Positions 5,187-13,452 of a stretch of 20,505 bases of DNA are shown here, piece after piece. This DNA is from a virus. The position numbers and the translations under genes are program-made. Below the pieces are notes generated by a model. That model was not told the DNA's origin and ran no database searches. It saw nothing but the letters and a program-made list of their open reading frames with translations. Each line of letters opens with the position of its first letter. Position 1 is the stretch's first letter. The stretch covers positions 1 through 20,505 of IMG/VR virus record IMGVR_UViG_3300021356_001676; one strand, written 5' to 3'.

Positions 5187-5205
5187 GTGGTTCGGGAACC
5201 CGAAT

Positions 5206-5769
5206 CTAGGATCTATTACCCCATTGGATCTCGGGGAAAGCATCCGATACGTTTTTCTTACTGATTTTATACTTGGTCTGTAGATTATGATCTTTTGTAA
5301 GCAAAAGAAGTTCTGCCTCTAGAGGATGAAGACCTTCCAGGATATTGATAAACATAGTCTCCCTCTTCATAGAGGAAAGTCCATCATTACCACCTTTGAT
5401 AAAATTGTAAAAATATTTGTATTCTTTTCTAATAGAAGTCTGCCCTTGATCCTGGGAACCCAATGATTGAGAACCCAGTTCATTCATCATGTTTACTGCA
5501 GTTTCAATCTTCTCACCCAATGTTCCAGAGTAAGAAGTTTGTTCTTTAGTACTAGCGTAAGGCGCAACACCTTCAGGAAGAAGAGAGATTACACTCTCAT
5601 CAAAGTTCCAAATCAGTACAGTCTGCAAAGAAGGATCACCATATGTTCTCAATACTTGAGCCTTCTTTGCATTACTTTTTTGTTTTGATGCAAGATTTAG
5701 AACTTCAAAAGCGAATGGATTCGCTGGCAGTTTCTCGATAGTCTCGGAAACTTTAATCGAAGTAGCCAT
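5206..5769 (-). CDS. Conserved cyanomyovirus protein of unknown function
   Basis: A 187-residue soluble protein beginning MATSIKVSETIEKLPANPFAFEVL. It contains QKSNAKKAQVLRTYGD, IWNFDESVISLLPEG and a C-terminal helical part (FINILEGLHPLEAELLLLTKDHNL). These blocks agree with a conserved T4-like phage family I recall as DUF6433; the name is from memory. No catalytic motif is recognised. It lies at the end of the structural block, 22 bases behind the 74-residue gene, with an ACTAAATA late-like element just upstream and no strong ribosome site before the ATG at 5769. Transcription toward the barrel gene continues through a non-coding gap that contains no good terminator. Confidence 0.8.
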   Translation of the reverse strand: MATSIKVSETIEKLPANPFAFEVLNLASKQKSNAKKAQVLRTYGDPSLQTVLIWNFDESVISLLPEGVAPYASTKEQTSYSGTLGEKIETAVNMMNELGSQSLGSQDQGQTSIRKEYKYFYNFIKGGNDGLSSMKRETMFINILEGLHPLEAELLLLTKDHNLQTKYKISKKNVSDAFPEIQWGNRS

Positions 5770-5788
5770 AATTTAAATCAGTTTCTTT

Positions 5789-5796
5789 TATTTAGT
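5789..5796 (-). promoter_or_regulatory. Late-promoter-like ACTAAATA
   Basis: ACTAAATA on the minus strand, 19 bases upstream of the ATG at 5769 and overlapping the preceding stop codon. One base off TATAAATA. The same octamer also occurs inside the primase gene (16376-16383), so chance is possible. Confidence 0.4.
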
Positions 5797-6016
5797 GGTC
5801 AAATCGTGGGTATAATTGTCCTCTGTGTGGTCTATCTGGTTCATAAGCAGGAACTGCAGATCCAATCGAACCCATTTTTAAATTTATAATTTCACCAGGG
5901 GAAATAGTTCCATTGGTTGTTTCAAAAGTTGCAGATTCGACTGATGAACCAAACTCCGCAGCATCTGGAGTACCATCTACTGCGGTTGTTAAGTTGTTGA
6001 GTGAATAATCAGCCAT
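5792..6016 (-). CDS. Small structural-type protein
   Basis: A 74-residue protein starting MADYSLNNLTTAVDG at the ATG at 6016, whose A is also the last base of the preceding stop (TGATG). An in-frame TTG one codon earlier is a less likely start. It is low in Lys and rich in Thr, Ser, Glu and Gly, with the segment FETTNGTISPGEIINLKMGSI resembling a short beta-structured virion piece. The end YEPDRPHRGQLYPRFDH is Pro/Arg-rich. Its place directly behind two large virion proteins, with translational coupling, suggests a minor structural or attachment component. No family recognised. Confidence 0.75.
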   Translation of the reverse strand: MADYSLNNLTTAVDGTPDAAEFGSSVESATFETTNGTISPGEIINLKMGSIGSAVPAYEPDRPHRGQLYPRFDH

Positions 6017-7980
6017 CAAACTACCCTCGCACAGAATAGAATACCCTTGGTTCTACTTTGGTCATTAGTATCATATGAACCAGTAATCACTTCATAAACC
6101 TCAGATCCACTGATAGTAACTGTGTCACCGTTCTGAATATTAGTAGATATTGCATTATAATCAAATTGGATTAATACAAAATCATCTGGTATATAATAAG
6201 GACAAGGTAACATTCTACTGGATAAAGGTAGTCCTTTAATTACGTTATTAGAAGATGCACTAGAGGGTATATCATTCGCAATATAAGTGGCATTATTGGA
6301 AGTCATGCGATCGGCATATCTTTCATCACTTGAATCTGGTCTGTAATATAATCTTGAAGCATAAATATCTGCACTTTCAGTATGAGGACTTGGCTCATAC
6401 TGGTCAAAAGTATACCAATCCTGATTTCCAGCATAACCTCTCATAGCACTTCTCTTACCAGCATTAGGATCAAGATTTATAAGATAAGTATAAAACTGTA
6501 GATAAGGAGAGTCATTATCAGAAGAGAAGTTTCCTGAATTATATGCATCTACTCTAGTAATAGTTCCCAAATTATAATGATCCAAATCAATTACACTTGA
6601 TGTAAAGTTGTGGAAGAAGAAACAACCTCCAAGGTTATCATTAATGTCTGAGGAAGATAACGTTGGAGACTTCCATATAAAAACAACAAAGTTTGGATCG
6701 ATTGTAGATTTGTATATCTTTAAATTCAATTCATAAGAGGTATAACTTGTTGGAATGTCACACAATTTTTGATAATTGACATGTCTCATTCCATAAGAAC
6801 TACTATCCATATAATAATTATCCAGCATACTTTCATGGTTGTTCATGATATCACTATAATCACTACCGTCTAATAAGTATGATCCAGCCCATCTTTTCCC
6901 ATACCCATGGCCACCCAAATAATCTTTATGAATCATACCATCTTGATAATATCCAGGATATCTTGTTTTAGTATCGATAGGCATCCAACCAGTATATCCA
7001 TTGGTATATAACGCACTACCATCAGCATGCCAGATCATATGATAGGTTGTTCCAAATTCTTTACTAGTGTCTACATCTAGTTTAAGTACCCTACCAGCAG
7101 AATTAGTATCTGCTTCTGGATTTTGATCGAACCAACCAGTAGTAGATCCATAACTTACAGAAGTAATAGCTTCAGGAGCAGCAGGTTCTACAATAATTGT
7201 AGTATAATCTTCATCCTCACAATATCGTCTAACAAAGAAATAAGTTCCGGCTTCCCCAGCGCTTGGAGTCCATGAACTAGTAACACCACTGGCAATGGTT
7301 TGTCCAAACGACCAGACGACTTCAGTATTCCCAATACTAACAATCTGAGATACCCCACCCCTATCGTCGATATATCTGGTTAGACCCATATAATCATAGG
7401 AACTAGACTCATTAGTAGTATCATTATGGAAAGATATAGTATCACCTTCAGTAAAGGTATATGTTCTATCAGTTCCAATAGACTGATACCCATTTTTATC
7501 ATAACCTCTAGATTGAATAGAAGTACCACCTGCGCCCGTAAAGGTTAGAGCATAACCAGATCCGCCACTAATATTTGCATCAATAACTAGTGTCAGTTCC
7601 ATATTACTGGCACCATTTATCGATCCACCAATATCTTCTGCACTTAAAGTTACTACCTCTCCTCCACTATACCCATAACCAGGGCGATTAACAGCAATTC
7701 CCTTAATATAATCATCTGATCCTCTAGTAATATAAAATGACGCACCTGTTCCTATTCCACTTGTAGAAATAGGTCTTACATCCTGATAATATATGTCACT
7801 TGCTTGAGAGACTTGACCTCCACCATTAAATGTAGAAACTCCAACTACGAGGCCGCTTAATGGTTCTCCGTGAAGTTGAGCAATACTTAATCCAATTCCC
7901 AACAGGTCTAGAGCTTCATCCCGAGTCCAAGTTCCTGCGTCTGCAGTATTGATGCCTACTGTGCTAATTGATACAGCCAT
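6016..7980 (-). CDS. Large virion structural / tail-fibre-type protein
   Basis: A 654-residue protein, probably part of the phage tail or fibre. The first 170 residues hold Gly-rich beta segments of the kind common in cyanophage virion proteins (RPGYGYSGGEVVTLS, ISGGSGYALTFTGAGG). The middle (about 270-530) is rich in Tyr, Trp, Asp and Ser, with many aromatic residues, as expected for a receptor- or glycan-binding surface. The C-terminal 70 residues (FVLIQFDYNAI, DTVTISGSEVYEVITGSY, GILFCARVV) form a compact domain seen in other T4-like phage structural proteins. The ATG at 7980 follows the 1415-residue gene by three bases, with GGAGG eleven bases upstream. The two are surely co-translated and may form adjoining parts of one fibre. 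Confidence 0.78.
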   Translation of the reverse strand: MAVSISTVGINTADAGTWTRDEALDLLGIGLSIAQLHGEPLSGLVVGVSTFNGGGQVSQASDIYYQDVRPISTSGIGTGASFYITRGSDDYIKGIAVNRPGYGYSGGEVVTLSAEDIGGSINGASNMELTLVIDANISGGSGYALTFTGAGGTSIQSRGYDKNGYQSIGTDRTYTFTEGDTISFHNDTTNESSSYDYMGLTRYIDDRGGVSQIVSIGNTEVVWSFGQTIASGVTSSWTPSAGEAGTYFFVRRYCEDEDYTTIIVEPAAPEAITSVSYGSTTGWFDQNPEADTNSAGRVLKLDVDTSKEFGTTYHMIWHADGSALYTNGYTGWMPIDTKTRYPGYYQDGMIHKDYLGGHGYGKRWAGSYLLDGSDYSDIMNNHESMLDNYYMDSSSYGMRHVNYQKLCDIPTSYTSYELNLKIYKSTIDPNFVVFIWKSPTLSSSDINDNLGGCFFFHNFTSSVIDLDHYNLGTITRVDAYNSGNFSSDNDSPYLQFYTYLINLDPNAGKRSAMRGYAGNQDWYTFDQYEPSPHTESADIYASRLYYRPDSSDERYADRMTSNNATYIANDIPSSASSNNVIKGLPLSSRMLPCPYYIPDDFVLIQFDYNAISTNIQNGDTVTISGSEVYEVITGSYDTNDQSRTKGILFCARVV

Positions 7981-7983
7981 TTC

Positions 7984-10900
7984 TTATTGAGCCTCCAGTT
8001 GAAGAATAGTGAGGTTTGCGGTAATTGTTTGCGTTGAACCAGAAAGGTTTTTGATTGCCAAGTAAATAACATTACTAACGGGATCGTCCATATTTCCACC
8101 CATAGCAAAAGGAGTAATCATTTGTTGCGTAGAAATTCCAGTGGTTACCACCTCTGCAATTACGCCACTTCCTGGTGATGGATCTTCTCCAACAGATCTA
8201 GAACTGTCATTAGCTCTAGATGTACTATCAGTATATATTCTAATCCAAGCTGCAGTCGATACACCTACCTTCATTAAGGTATATGATTTAAATCCTGCAG
8301 CAGTAGTAAACCCAACCGCATCATCTGCGATTGAAGTAGTTGATGCTGAAACGATGGTTCTACTTTGAAGTGAACCACCTGATGCAGTGACAGTAACAAC
8401 ACCAGCAGATACTGGTGATACTGTCAATCCATCTCCAAAGTTGACGGTTCCAGCAGAACCAACAACAGAGTCACTATCCTTGATTTCAATACCAGTACCA
8501 GAAGCAATAACTCCGATCAAATTAGAACCATCAATCGCAGGTAGTGATCCTGTAAGTTGTGCTGCAGGAATACTGGTTAGTCCCACAGCAGAACCGACGA
8601 ACTCATATGCACTTACAATACCAACAGGAGCATATACCAATTCTTCAGGGAAATAAATTCCTTTTTCGGTCGTTCTCAATCTTACTCCAGGATTTGTTCC
8701 TGCATAGAATAATTCTACAACACCCCCGGCTTGGAATTCTGCAAGTTCTTGACCAGTACCACCATTACCACCTACGATTTTTATTCTGTTAAACTCATCA
8801 GTAACTCTAAGTCTACCATCTCCATTAGTCCAACCAATTTCTCTAACTCCACTACTTCCATTGAAATAGAAATTACCAGTTCCCCAGTTTATATTTCCAG
8901 AACCATTATTACCAATACTACTATTATTAATTGTTAGACCAAGGACTCCAACAGAAAGAGAAGTTGCACTTAAATTTGAGGAAGATAGAGTTGCAATTGT
9001 TCCAACTCCAGATACATTTACCTGAGTTAATCCTAAATGAGGATCAACAGATATAGTTGAGATTCCAACACCAAAGTTTGCATTAATACCAGAACTAAAA
9101 TCAAATGTTCCAGCAACACCTAAAGTGTTCTGATTATTCAGAACGTTAACACCAGTACCACTTGCAGTAACGTTAATTAAGTTACTACCGTCGATGGTAG
9201 GCAATGCTCCAGTTAGTTGTCCTGCAGGAATATTTGTAAGTCCAGTAGCGGATCCATGGAAAGATGTTGCGGTCAAACTACCACCGACTGTTACATCTTC
9301 ATTTGAGAGAACGGTAGTATTAATACCAGTGCTCTTACTTCCGTTTGAGTAGAATCTGATGTCTCCCTGTCCATCAGAAATTACAACATTATTTGATGAA
9401 TTGATAATACCCAAATCAGTGGTATCACCATTGAATCCACCGAGAACTACGTTATAAGATCCAGTGTTTATTTTCTCACCCGCTCTGATACCAAGTCCAA
9501 CGTTGTATGCACCACTAGAAACATTTTTAAGTGCAAACTCACCCATACCAATGTTTCTACCAGAACCACCAGTCATGGACTGAAGAACTTGGTCACCGAT
9601 TGCAATATTTCTAACTACAGATCCAGATAGTGCGCCATTACCAAATCTGATATTTGCATCAGCATTTGATTGGATTCTTCCTAGACTGATTGTGGTTACC
9701 CCACTTACACTAAGTTGAGTTGCGGTTGCAATACCACCAGTCAAGTTATTTGCAGAATCAATAGATCCAGAGAATCCACCAGTTGCGGTAAGGATGCCAC
9801 TGACTAGTGCATTACCTCTTACGTCGAGAGCTTGAAGTGGATTTGTGGTTCCGATGCCTACACTCTGTTCTTTAAGAGCAAGAGGAACTAACTGATCATT
9901 CTCCGTGTTTAAGAATACTATTTCACCTTTATTGTTGTTGAAAAGAGCACCATCACCAGTTATTGGTTGTAGGTCACCAAATACAATATTTCTCCCATGG
10001 AAAATTCTTATTCTCTTTGTGTCATCATTATCATCTCTAAGATCCAAATGATCTGTGATTGTTGCTGCAGTAGAAACAATAGATGCAGTGTCCGCAGCAC
10101 CAACATTAACGGTTACAGTGACAATACCAGCGGATGCTGGAGATATATCCAAACCTGTACCAAAGTCAATAGTTCCTGCAGTTCCAACAACAGTTCCCGA
10201 ATCTTTGACTTCAATTCCTGTACCAGAAGCAGTAACCCCGATTAGTCCAGATCCATCACCAACGAATTTAGTTGCAGTGACTACACCAGTAACATCTATA
10301 CCACCAGTAGTTGTTTGTAATTTAAGATTACCTTCATTATACAAATATGCAATTCCACTTCTAAACCATGCAGCTCTTGCATCAGTATCATGATTTAGAA
10401 TCTCTACACCATTATCACCCATTAGAACTACTCTTCCACTAGTTCTATCATTTCTTAGAGTTAGATTATTTCCACCATAACTTAAGGATGAATTACTCGT
10501 TAAATTAAGAGTGGCAGTTGTAGCTGCATCTAGTCCAATTTGGAATGCTCCATCAACAATACCATCACCCTTTACTGTAAGAGTTGATGTAATAGTCGTA
10601 GTTCCAATACCGACAGAAGAAGATGTACTGATACCTGATGGATGATTAGACCATCTATTTCCCCCAAGAGCTCCACCAGAAATACTTACAGTAGATATTC
10701 CAGTGATTCTTCCATTAGAATCAACTGTTACTGTAGGTACTGTATATGGATCACCGAAAGTTCCTGCAGATGCTCCAGTAAGATTCGTTAGACTTGCACC
10801 ACTAATTGCAGGTAAAGCTCCAGTAAGATTTGATGCAGCAAGAGATCCATCAAAAGATCCTGCAGTAATAATACCACTGGTGTTTACACTAGAGTTTGAT

Positions 10901-12231
10901 TCTAAAGTATCAGAGAAATCTGATCTAGTTGCTCTTGGTGCAACAACCTGTTGAGAATAAGATAGGATTGAGTATGCATTGGTATCGATACCAACGATCC
11001 AGTCACCAGAATATACACTGGAAATACCAGGTCTAGAGTAAGTTGCAATACCAACTTCTGTTCCACCTACTGAAACGATATAATAATCACCAGTGTTAAT
11101 ACCAGATACTGCAAGTGTAGATCCAATAGAAATACCTCTTGCTTGTCCGACAAGAGTTAGTCCAGTTACAACACCAGCAACAGCATCATAGAATCCTACA
11201 ATGTTCAGATTAGTTCCAAGCGCATTAACTTCTGCTTGAACTCCTGCAAGTCCAACATCTGTAGCAATGCCAGTTAGTCCCGAACCGTTACCAACAAATG
11301 ATGTTGCAGTTACGATACCAGTTACATTAAGACCGTCCTCCGAGAAAGTAGAAACGCCTACACCACCATGAGTTATTTTAACTGATCCACTTGCGGTAGA
11401 ATCAATCTTTACACTATCACCACCACCAATAGCAAAATCAGTTCCATTATAAGTTATAGAGTGCCTTACAACACCACCAGCGTCATACCAATCAAGAGCA
11501 TTTGCTCCACCAGCTTCAAGTCCCCTGAACTCTAAAATCTCATCAAAGACTACTCTTCCCCCAAATGTTGAGTATCCAACAGCATTCAATTGATCTAAGA
11601 AAGTAGTTCCAGTAACTGTTGCACCACCACCAACTGATAATTTTCCAGTAATATCAATCTGACCAGAGATGTCAATATTACCAGTTCCGTTAATAGTTCT
11701 AGCATTGAGATCTAAATCACCACCAAGTTGTGGAGTAGTATCTCCAACAATATCTACAAGACCACCAGTAGATGTGACAATAAAATTGCCGGCAGGGGAT
11801 TCAAATACAGAAATTCCCGCACCGGCTTGAATATTTGTTATAAATCCTACTAAATTTCCAGCAGTTTGAAATCCTACTAGATCCCCATCCGTTGCATATC
11901 CTACAAGAGCAGTAGTAGTAATATAACCAGCACCATTGGTTAACTGATTAGTATTGGTTGGGATTGTTGGTAGGTTGTTTAGATTATTATAATTTAAGTA
12001 AAATGAAGCAGATTGCCCATTTAAATTTTGTGCATTCGTTGCAATTCCCGCAGTTTGTGCAAACCCTGCGGTAGTAGCAGTACCAATGGTTAATTCAGAT
12101 AAATTAAAACCATCACCAAAACTTTGATATATCTCGTTAAAGTTACTATTGATCTTCTGAGCGCCTTCTCTTAGGGAATCACCTGTTCCATCATTTGGCT
12201 GAGATCCGATATCAATTGTCTGCTTCGCCAT
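7984..12231 (-). CDS. 1415-residue modular fibre-like structural protein
   Basis: The N-terminus (MAKQTIDIGSQPNDGTGD, then QKINSNFNEIY) is the attachment-type start common in T4-like marine phage fibre proteins. The body is a chain of repeated modules: FVGNGSGLTGI-type units followed by SGTGIEVKDSGTVVG and VTV strand blocks, seen three times (roughly residues 660-705, 1022-1060 and 1244-1285). It also has TGALPAIDGSNLI linkers and GIGTTNPLQALDVRG units. Residues about 858-925 (NIAIGDQVL, NIGMGEFAL, NVGLG, NVVLGG) resemble the YadA-like head repeats of trimeric adhesins. The last 115 residues form a separate compact domain. It is probably a trimeric, elongated tail fibre or tail-associated protein that meets the host. 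A late-like promoter lies 33 bases upstream of the ATG, which lacks a clear ribosome site. Confidence 0.85.
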   Translation of the reverse strand: MAKQTIDIGSQPNDGTGDSLREGAQKINSNFNEIYQSFGDGFNLSELTIGTATTAGFAQTAGIATNAQNLNGQSASFYLNYNNLNNLPTIPTNTNQLTNGAGYITTTALVGYATDGDLVGFQTAGNLVGFITNIQAGAGISVFESPAGNFIVTSTGGLVDIVGDTTPQLGGDLDLNARTINGTGNIDISGQIDITGKLSVGGGATVTGTTFLDQLNAVGYSTFGGRVVFDEILEFRGLEAGGANALDWYDAGGVVRHSITYNGTDFAIGGGDSVKIDSTASGSVKITHGGVGVSTFSEDGLNVTGIVTATSFVGNGSGLTGIATDVGLAGVQAEVNALGTNLNIVGFYDAVAGVVTGLTLVGQARGISIGSTLAVSGINTGDYYIVSVGGTEVGIATYSRPGISSVYSGDWIVGIDTNAYSILSYSQQVVAPRATRSDFSDTLESNSSVNTSGIITAGSFDGSLAASNLTGALPAISGASLTNLTGASAGTFGDPYTVPTVTVDSNGRITGISTVSISGGALGGNRWSNHPSGISTSSSVGIGTTTITSTLTVKGDGIVDGAFQIGLDAATTATLNLTSNSSLSYGGNNLTLRNDRTSGRVVLMGDNGVEILNHDTDARAAWFRSGIAYLYNEGNLKLQTTTGGIDVTGVVTATKFVGDGSGLIGVTASGTGIEVKDSGTVVGTAGTIDFGTGLDISPASAGIVTVTVNVGAADTASIVSTAATITDHLDLRDDNDDTKRIRIFHGRNIVFGDLQPITGDGALFNNNKGEIVFLNTENDQLVPLALKEQSVGIGTTNPLQALDVRGNALVSGILTATGGFSGSIDSANNLTGGIATATQLSVSGVTTISLGRIQSNADANIRFGNGALSGSVVRNIAIGDQVLQSMTGGSGRNIGMGEFALKNVSSGAYNVGLGIRAGEKINTGSYNVVLGGFNGDTTDLGIINSSNNVVISDGQGDIRFYSNGSKSTGINTTVLSNEDVTVGGSLTATSFHGSATGLTNIPAGQLTGALPTIDGSNLINVTASGTGVNVLNNQNTLGVAGTFDFSSGINANFGVGISTISVDPHLGLTQVNVSGVGTIATLSSSNLSATSLSVGVLGLTINNSSIGNNGSGNINWGTGNFYFNGSSGVREIGWTNGDGRLRVTDEFNRIKIVGGNGGTGQELAEFQAGGVVELFYAGTNPGVRLRTTEKGIYFPEELVYAPVGIVSAYEFVGSAVGLTSIPAAQLTGSLPAIDGSNLIGVIASGTGIEIKDSDSVVGSAGTVNFGDGLTVSPVSAGVVTVTASGGSLQSRTIVSASTTSIADDAVGFTTAAGFKSYTLMKVGVSTAAWIRIYTDSTSRANDSSRSVGEDPSPGSGVIAEVVTTGISTQQMITPFAMGGNMDDPVSNVIYLAIKNLSGSTQTITANLTILQLEAQ
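8380..10260 (-). repeat. Protein-coding module repeats in the fibre gene
   Basis: Three diverged copies of a module of about 40 codons (around 8380-8500, 9050-9165 and 10110-10250), each with the core SGTG-(I/V)-(E/N)-V-x-(D/N). Two of them (8500-8660 and 9165-9245) are preceded by a GLT-(N/S)-IPA-(G/A)-QLTG linker. The DNA copies are recognisably alike and could recombine to swap or lose fibre segments. Confidence 0.65.
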
Positions 12232-12242
12232 TCTGGGTTACA

Positions 12243-12275
12243 GGGACTATACAACACTATAATGTATTTAGTCCC
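12243..12275 (-). promoter_or_regulatory. Late-like promoter ACTAAATA within an inverted repeat
   Basis: ACTAAATA (12272-12265) lies 33 bases upstream of the fibre gene ATG. It is enclosed by an inverted repeat, GGGACTA (12243-12249) with TAGTCCC (12269-12275), which extends by TACA/TGTA after a two-base bulge. RNA reading through from nrdB would fold here, while RNA started at the late promoter would lack one arm. A role in separating the nrd and fibre transcripts is inferred. Confidence 0.45.
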
Positions 12276-12282
12276 CGCAAAA

Positions 12283-13431
12283 TCAGAGTTGGAATCCAGC
12301 AAAGGTATCTTTTTTAACGTCCTGTTTGATGCCACCGACAACGTATGACTCAACTTCTGTCTCTTGAGGAGCGACTTGGAGACCCTTTGAAGAGATCCAA
12401 TGTTCAGTCCAAGGAAGAGGATTATTTTTAGCAGGAATATCATAAATGGGTTTCAAACCAATCGCCTTCATACGACGATTTGCAATCCACTCAACATACT
12501 GTGCGAGGAGTTTATCATTCAAACCGATCATAGATCCATCTTTGAACAGATACTCAGCCCATGCCTTTTCTTCTTCAACAGTTCTCTTGAACATATCGAT
12601 GATTACGGGTTCCTCTTCCTTAGCAATCTCTTCCATTTCTGGATCATCCCCTTCGCGCCATTTGTTGAGGATGTTTTGAGTAATGACAAGGTGCTGATTT
12701 TCGTCTCTTGCGATGAGAGAGATAATTTTAGCGGATCCTTCCATAAGTTTGAGTTCGCCAAACGCAAACGAGCAAGCGAACGAAACATAGAACCTGATGC
12801 CTTCGAGAATATTGACATTGGCGACAGCACGATAAAGTTTTCTCTTCAGTTCTTTTGATTCCCATTTAGCAGTAGGAGAATCCTTGAAGTCTCCTCTCCA
12901 CATATTACCAGTATCATACTGGTGTGCTGCTTCGACAAATTCATTGTATGCAGAAGTTACCGACTCTGCGCGGGCAACGATCTTATCGTCATCCAGAATG
13001 TGGTCAAAAACCTCACCAGGATCTGGATATACATTCTTGATGATATATGTATATGAACGGGAGTGGATCATCTCCATGAACTCCCATACGGTCATGCACG
13101 CCTCTAGTTCAGGGAGTGAGCAGTAAGGGATAAAAGCCATCCCAGGACCACGCCCTTGTACACTATCCAGCATGATCTGGTACTTAAGATTGCTGGTGAA
13201 GATGTGCTTCTGTTCTGGTGCAAGAGTCTGATAGTCACCGCGATCTTTCTGGAGAGAAACCTCTTCAGGTCTCCAGAAATAACCGAGTTGTTGTTGAGTG
13301 AGTTTATCAAAGACTGGATACTTGTACTGGTCATATCTCTGGATTCCCAGAGGAGCGCCAAAAAACATTGGTTGTTTCTTGGCGTTTACGTCTGTAGATG
13401 TGTTTAATACGGTCATACCTTCAACTGACAT
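12283..13431 (-). CDS. nrdB: Ribonucleotide reductase class Ia, beta subunit
   Basis: The radical-generating subunit of class I ribonucleotide reductase, 382 residues, close to E. coli (about 375) and T4. It assembles a di-iron centre and tyrosyl radical used by NrdA to reduce ribonucleoside diphosphates. All ligands are in place: D89 (IMLDSVQGR), E120 and H123 (FMEMIHSRSY), E210 (NILEGIRFY), E244 and H247 (ARDENQHL), with radical Tyr127 in HSRSY. Other conserved segments include FTSNLKYQ and FYVSFACSFAFGE. It is a standard class Ia protein, not a radical-lacking variant. The ATG at 13431 has a strong GAGGAA ribosome site and lies 21 bases after nrdA, so the two subunits are made from one message. 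It closes the replication gene run before the fibre genes. Confidence 0.97.
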   Translation of the reverse strand: MSVEGMTVLNTSTDVNAKKQPMFFGAPLGIQRYDQYKYPVFDKLTQQQLGYFWRPEEVSLQKDRGDYQTLAPEQKHIFTSNLKYQIMLDSVQGRGPGMAFIPYCSLPELEACMTVWEFMEMIHSRSYTYIIKNVYPDPGEVFDHILDDDKIVARAESVTSAYNEFVEAAHQYDTGNMWRGDFKDSPTAKWESKELKRKLYRAVANVNILEGIRFYVSFACSFAFGELKLMEGSAKIISLIARDENQHLVITQNILNKWREGDDPEMEEIAKEEEPVIIDMFKRTVEEEKAWAEYLFKDGSMIGLNDKLLAQYVEWIANRRMKAIGLKPIYDIPAKNNPLPWTEHWISSKGLQVAPQETEVESYVVGGIKQDVKKDTFAGFQL

Positions 13432-13452
13432 TTAATTCCTCGGTAGTTGTGT

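Noticed and set aside
5191-5204. Terminator for the gene ending at 5206
   Set aside because: The inverted repeat TTCGGG-AA-CCCGAA has only a two-base loop and no following U-run, so it does not qualify as an intrinsic terminator.
8380-10260. Regularly spaced similar segments as a possible CRISPR array
   Set aside because: The repeats are diverged, in frame, widely spaced and encode protein modules; there are no short identical repeats with unique spacers.
8141-10954. Several open frames on the plus strand across the fibre gene
   Set aside because: They are antisense to a repetitive Ser/Thr/Gly-rich protein, give low-complexity translations and have no ribosome sites. They are composition artefacts of the real gene.
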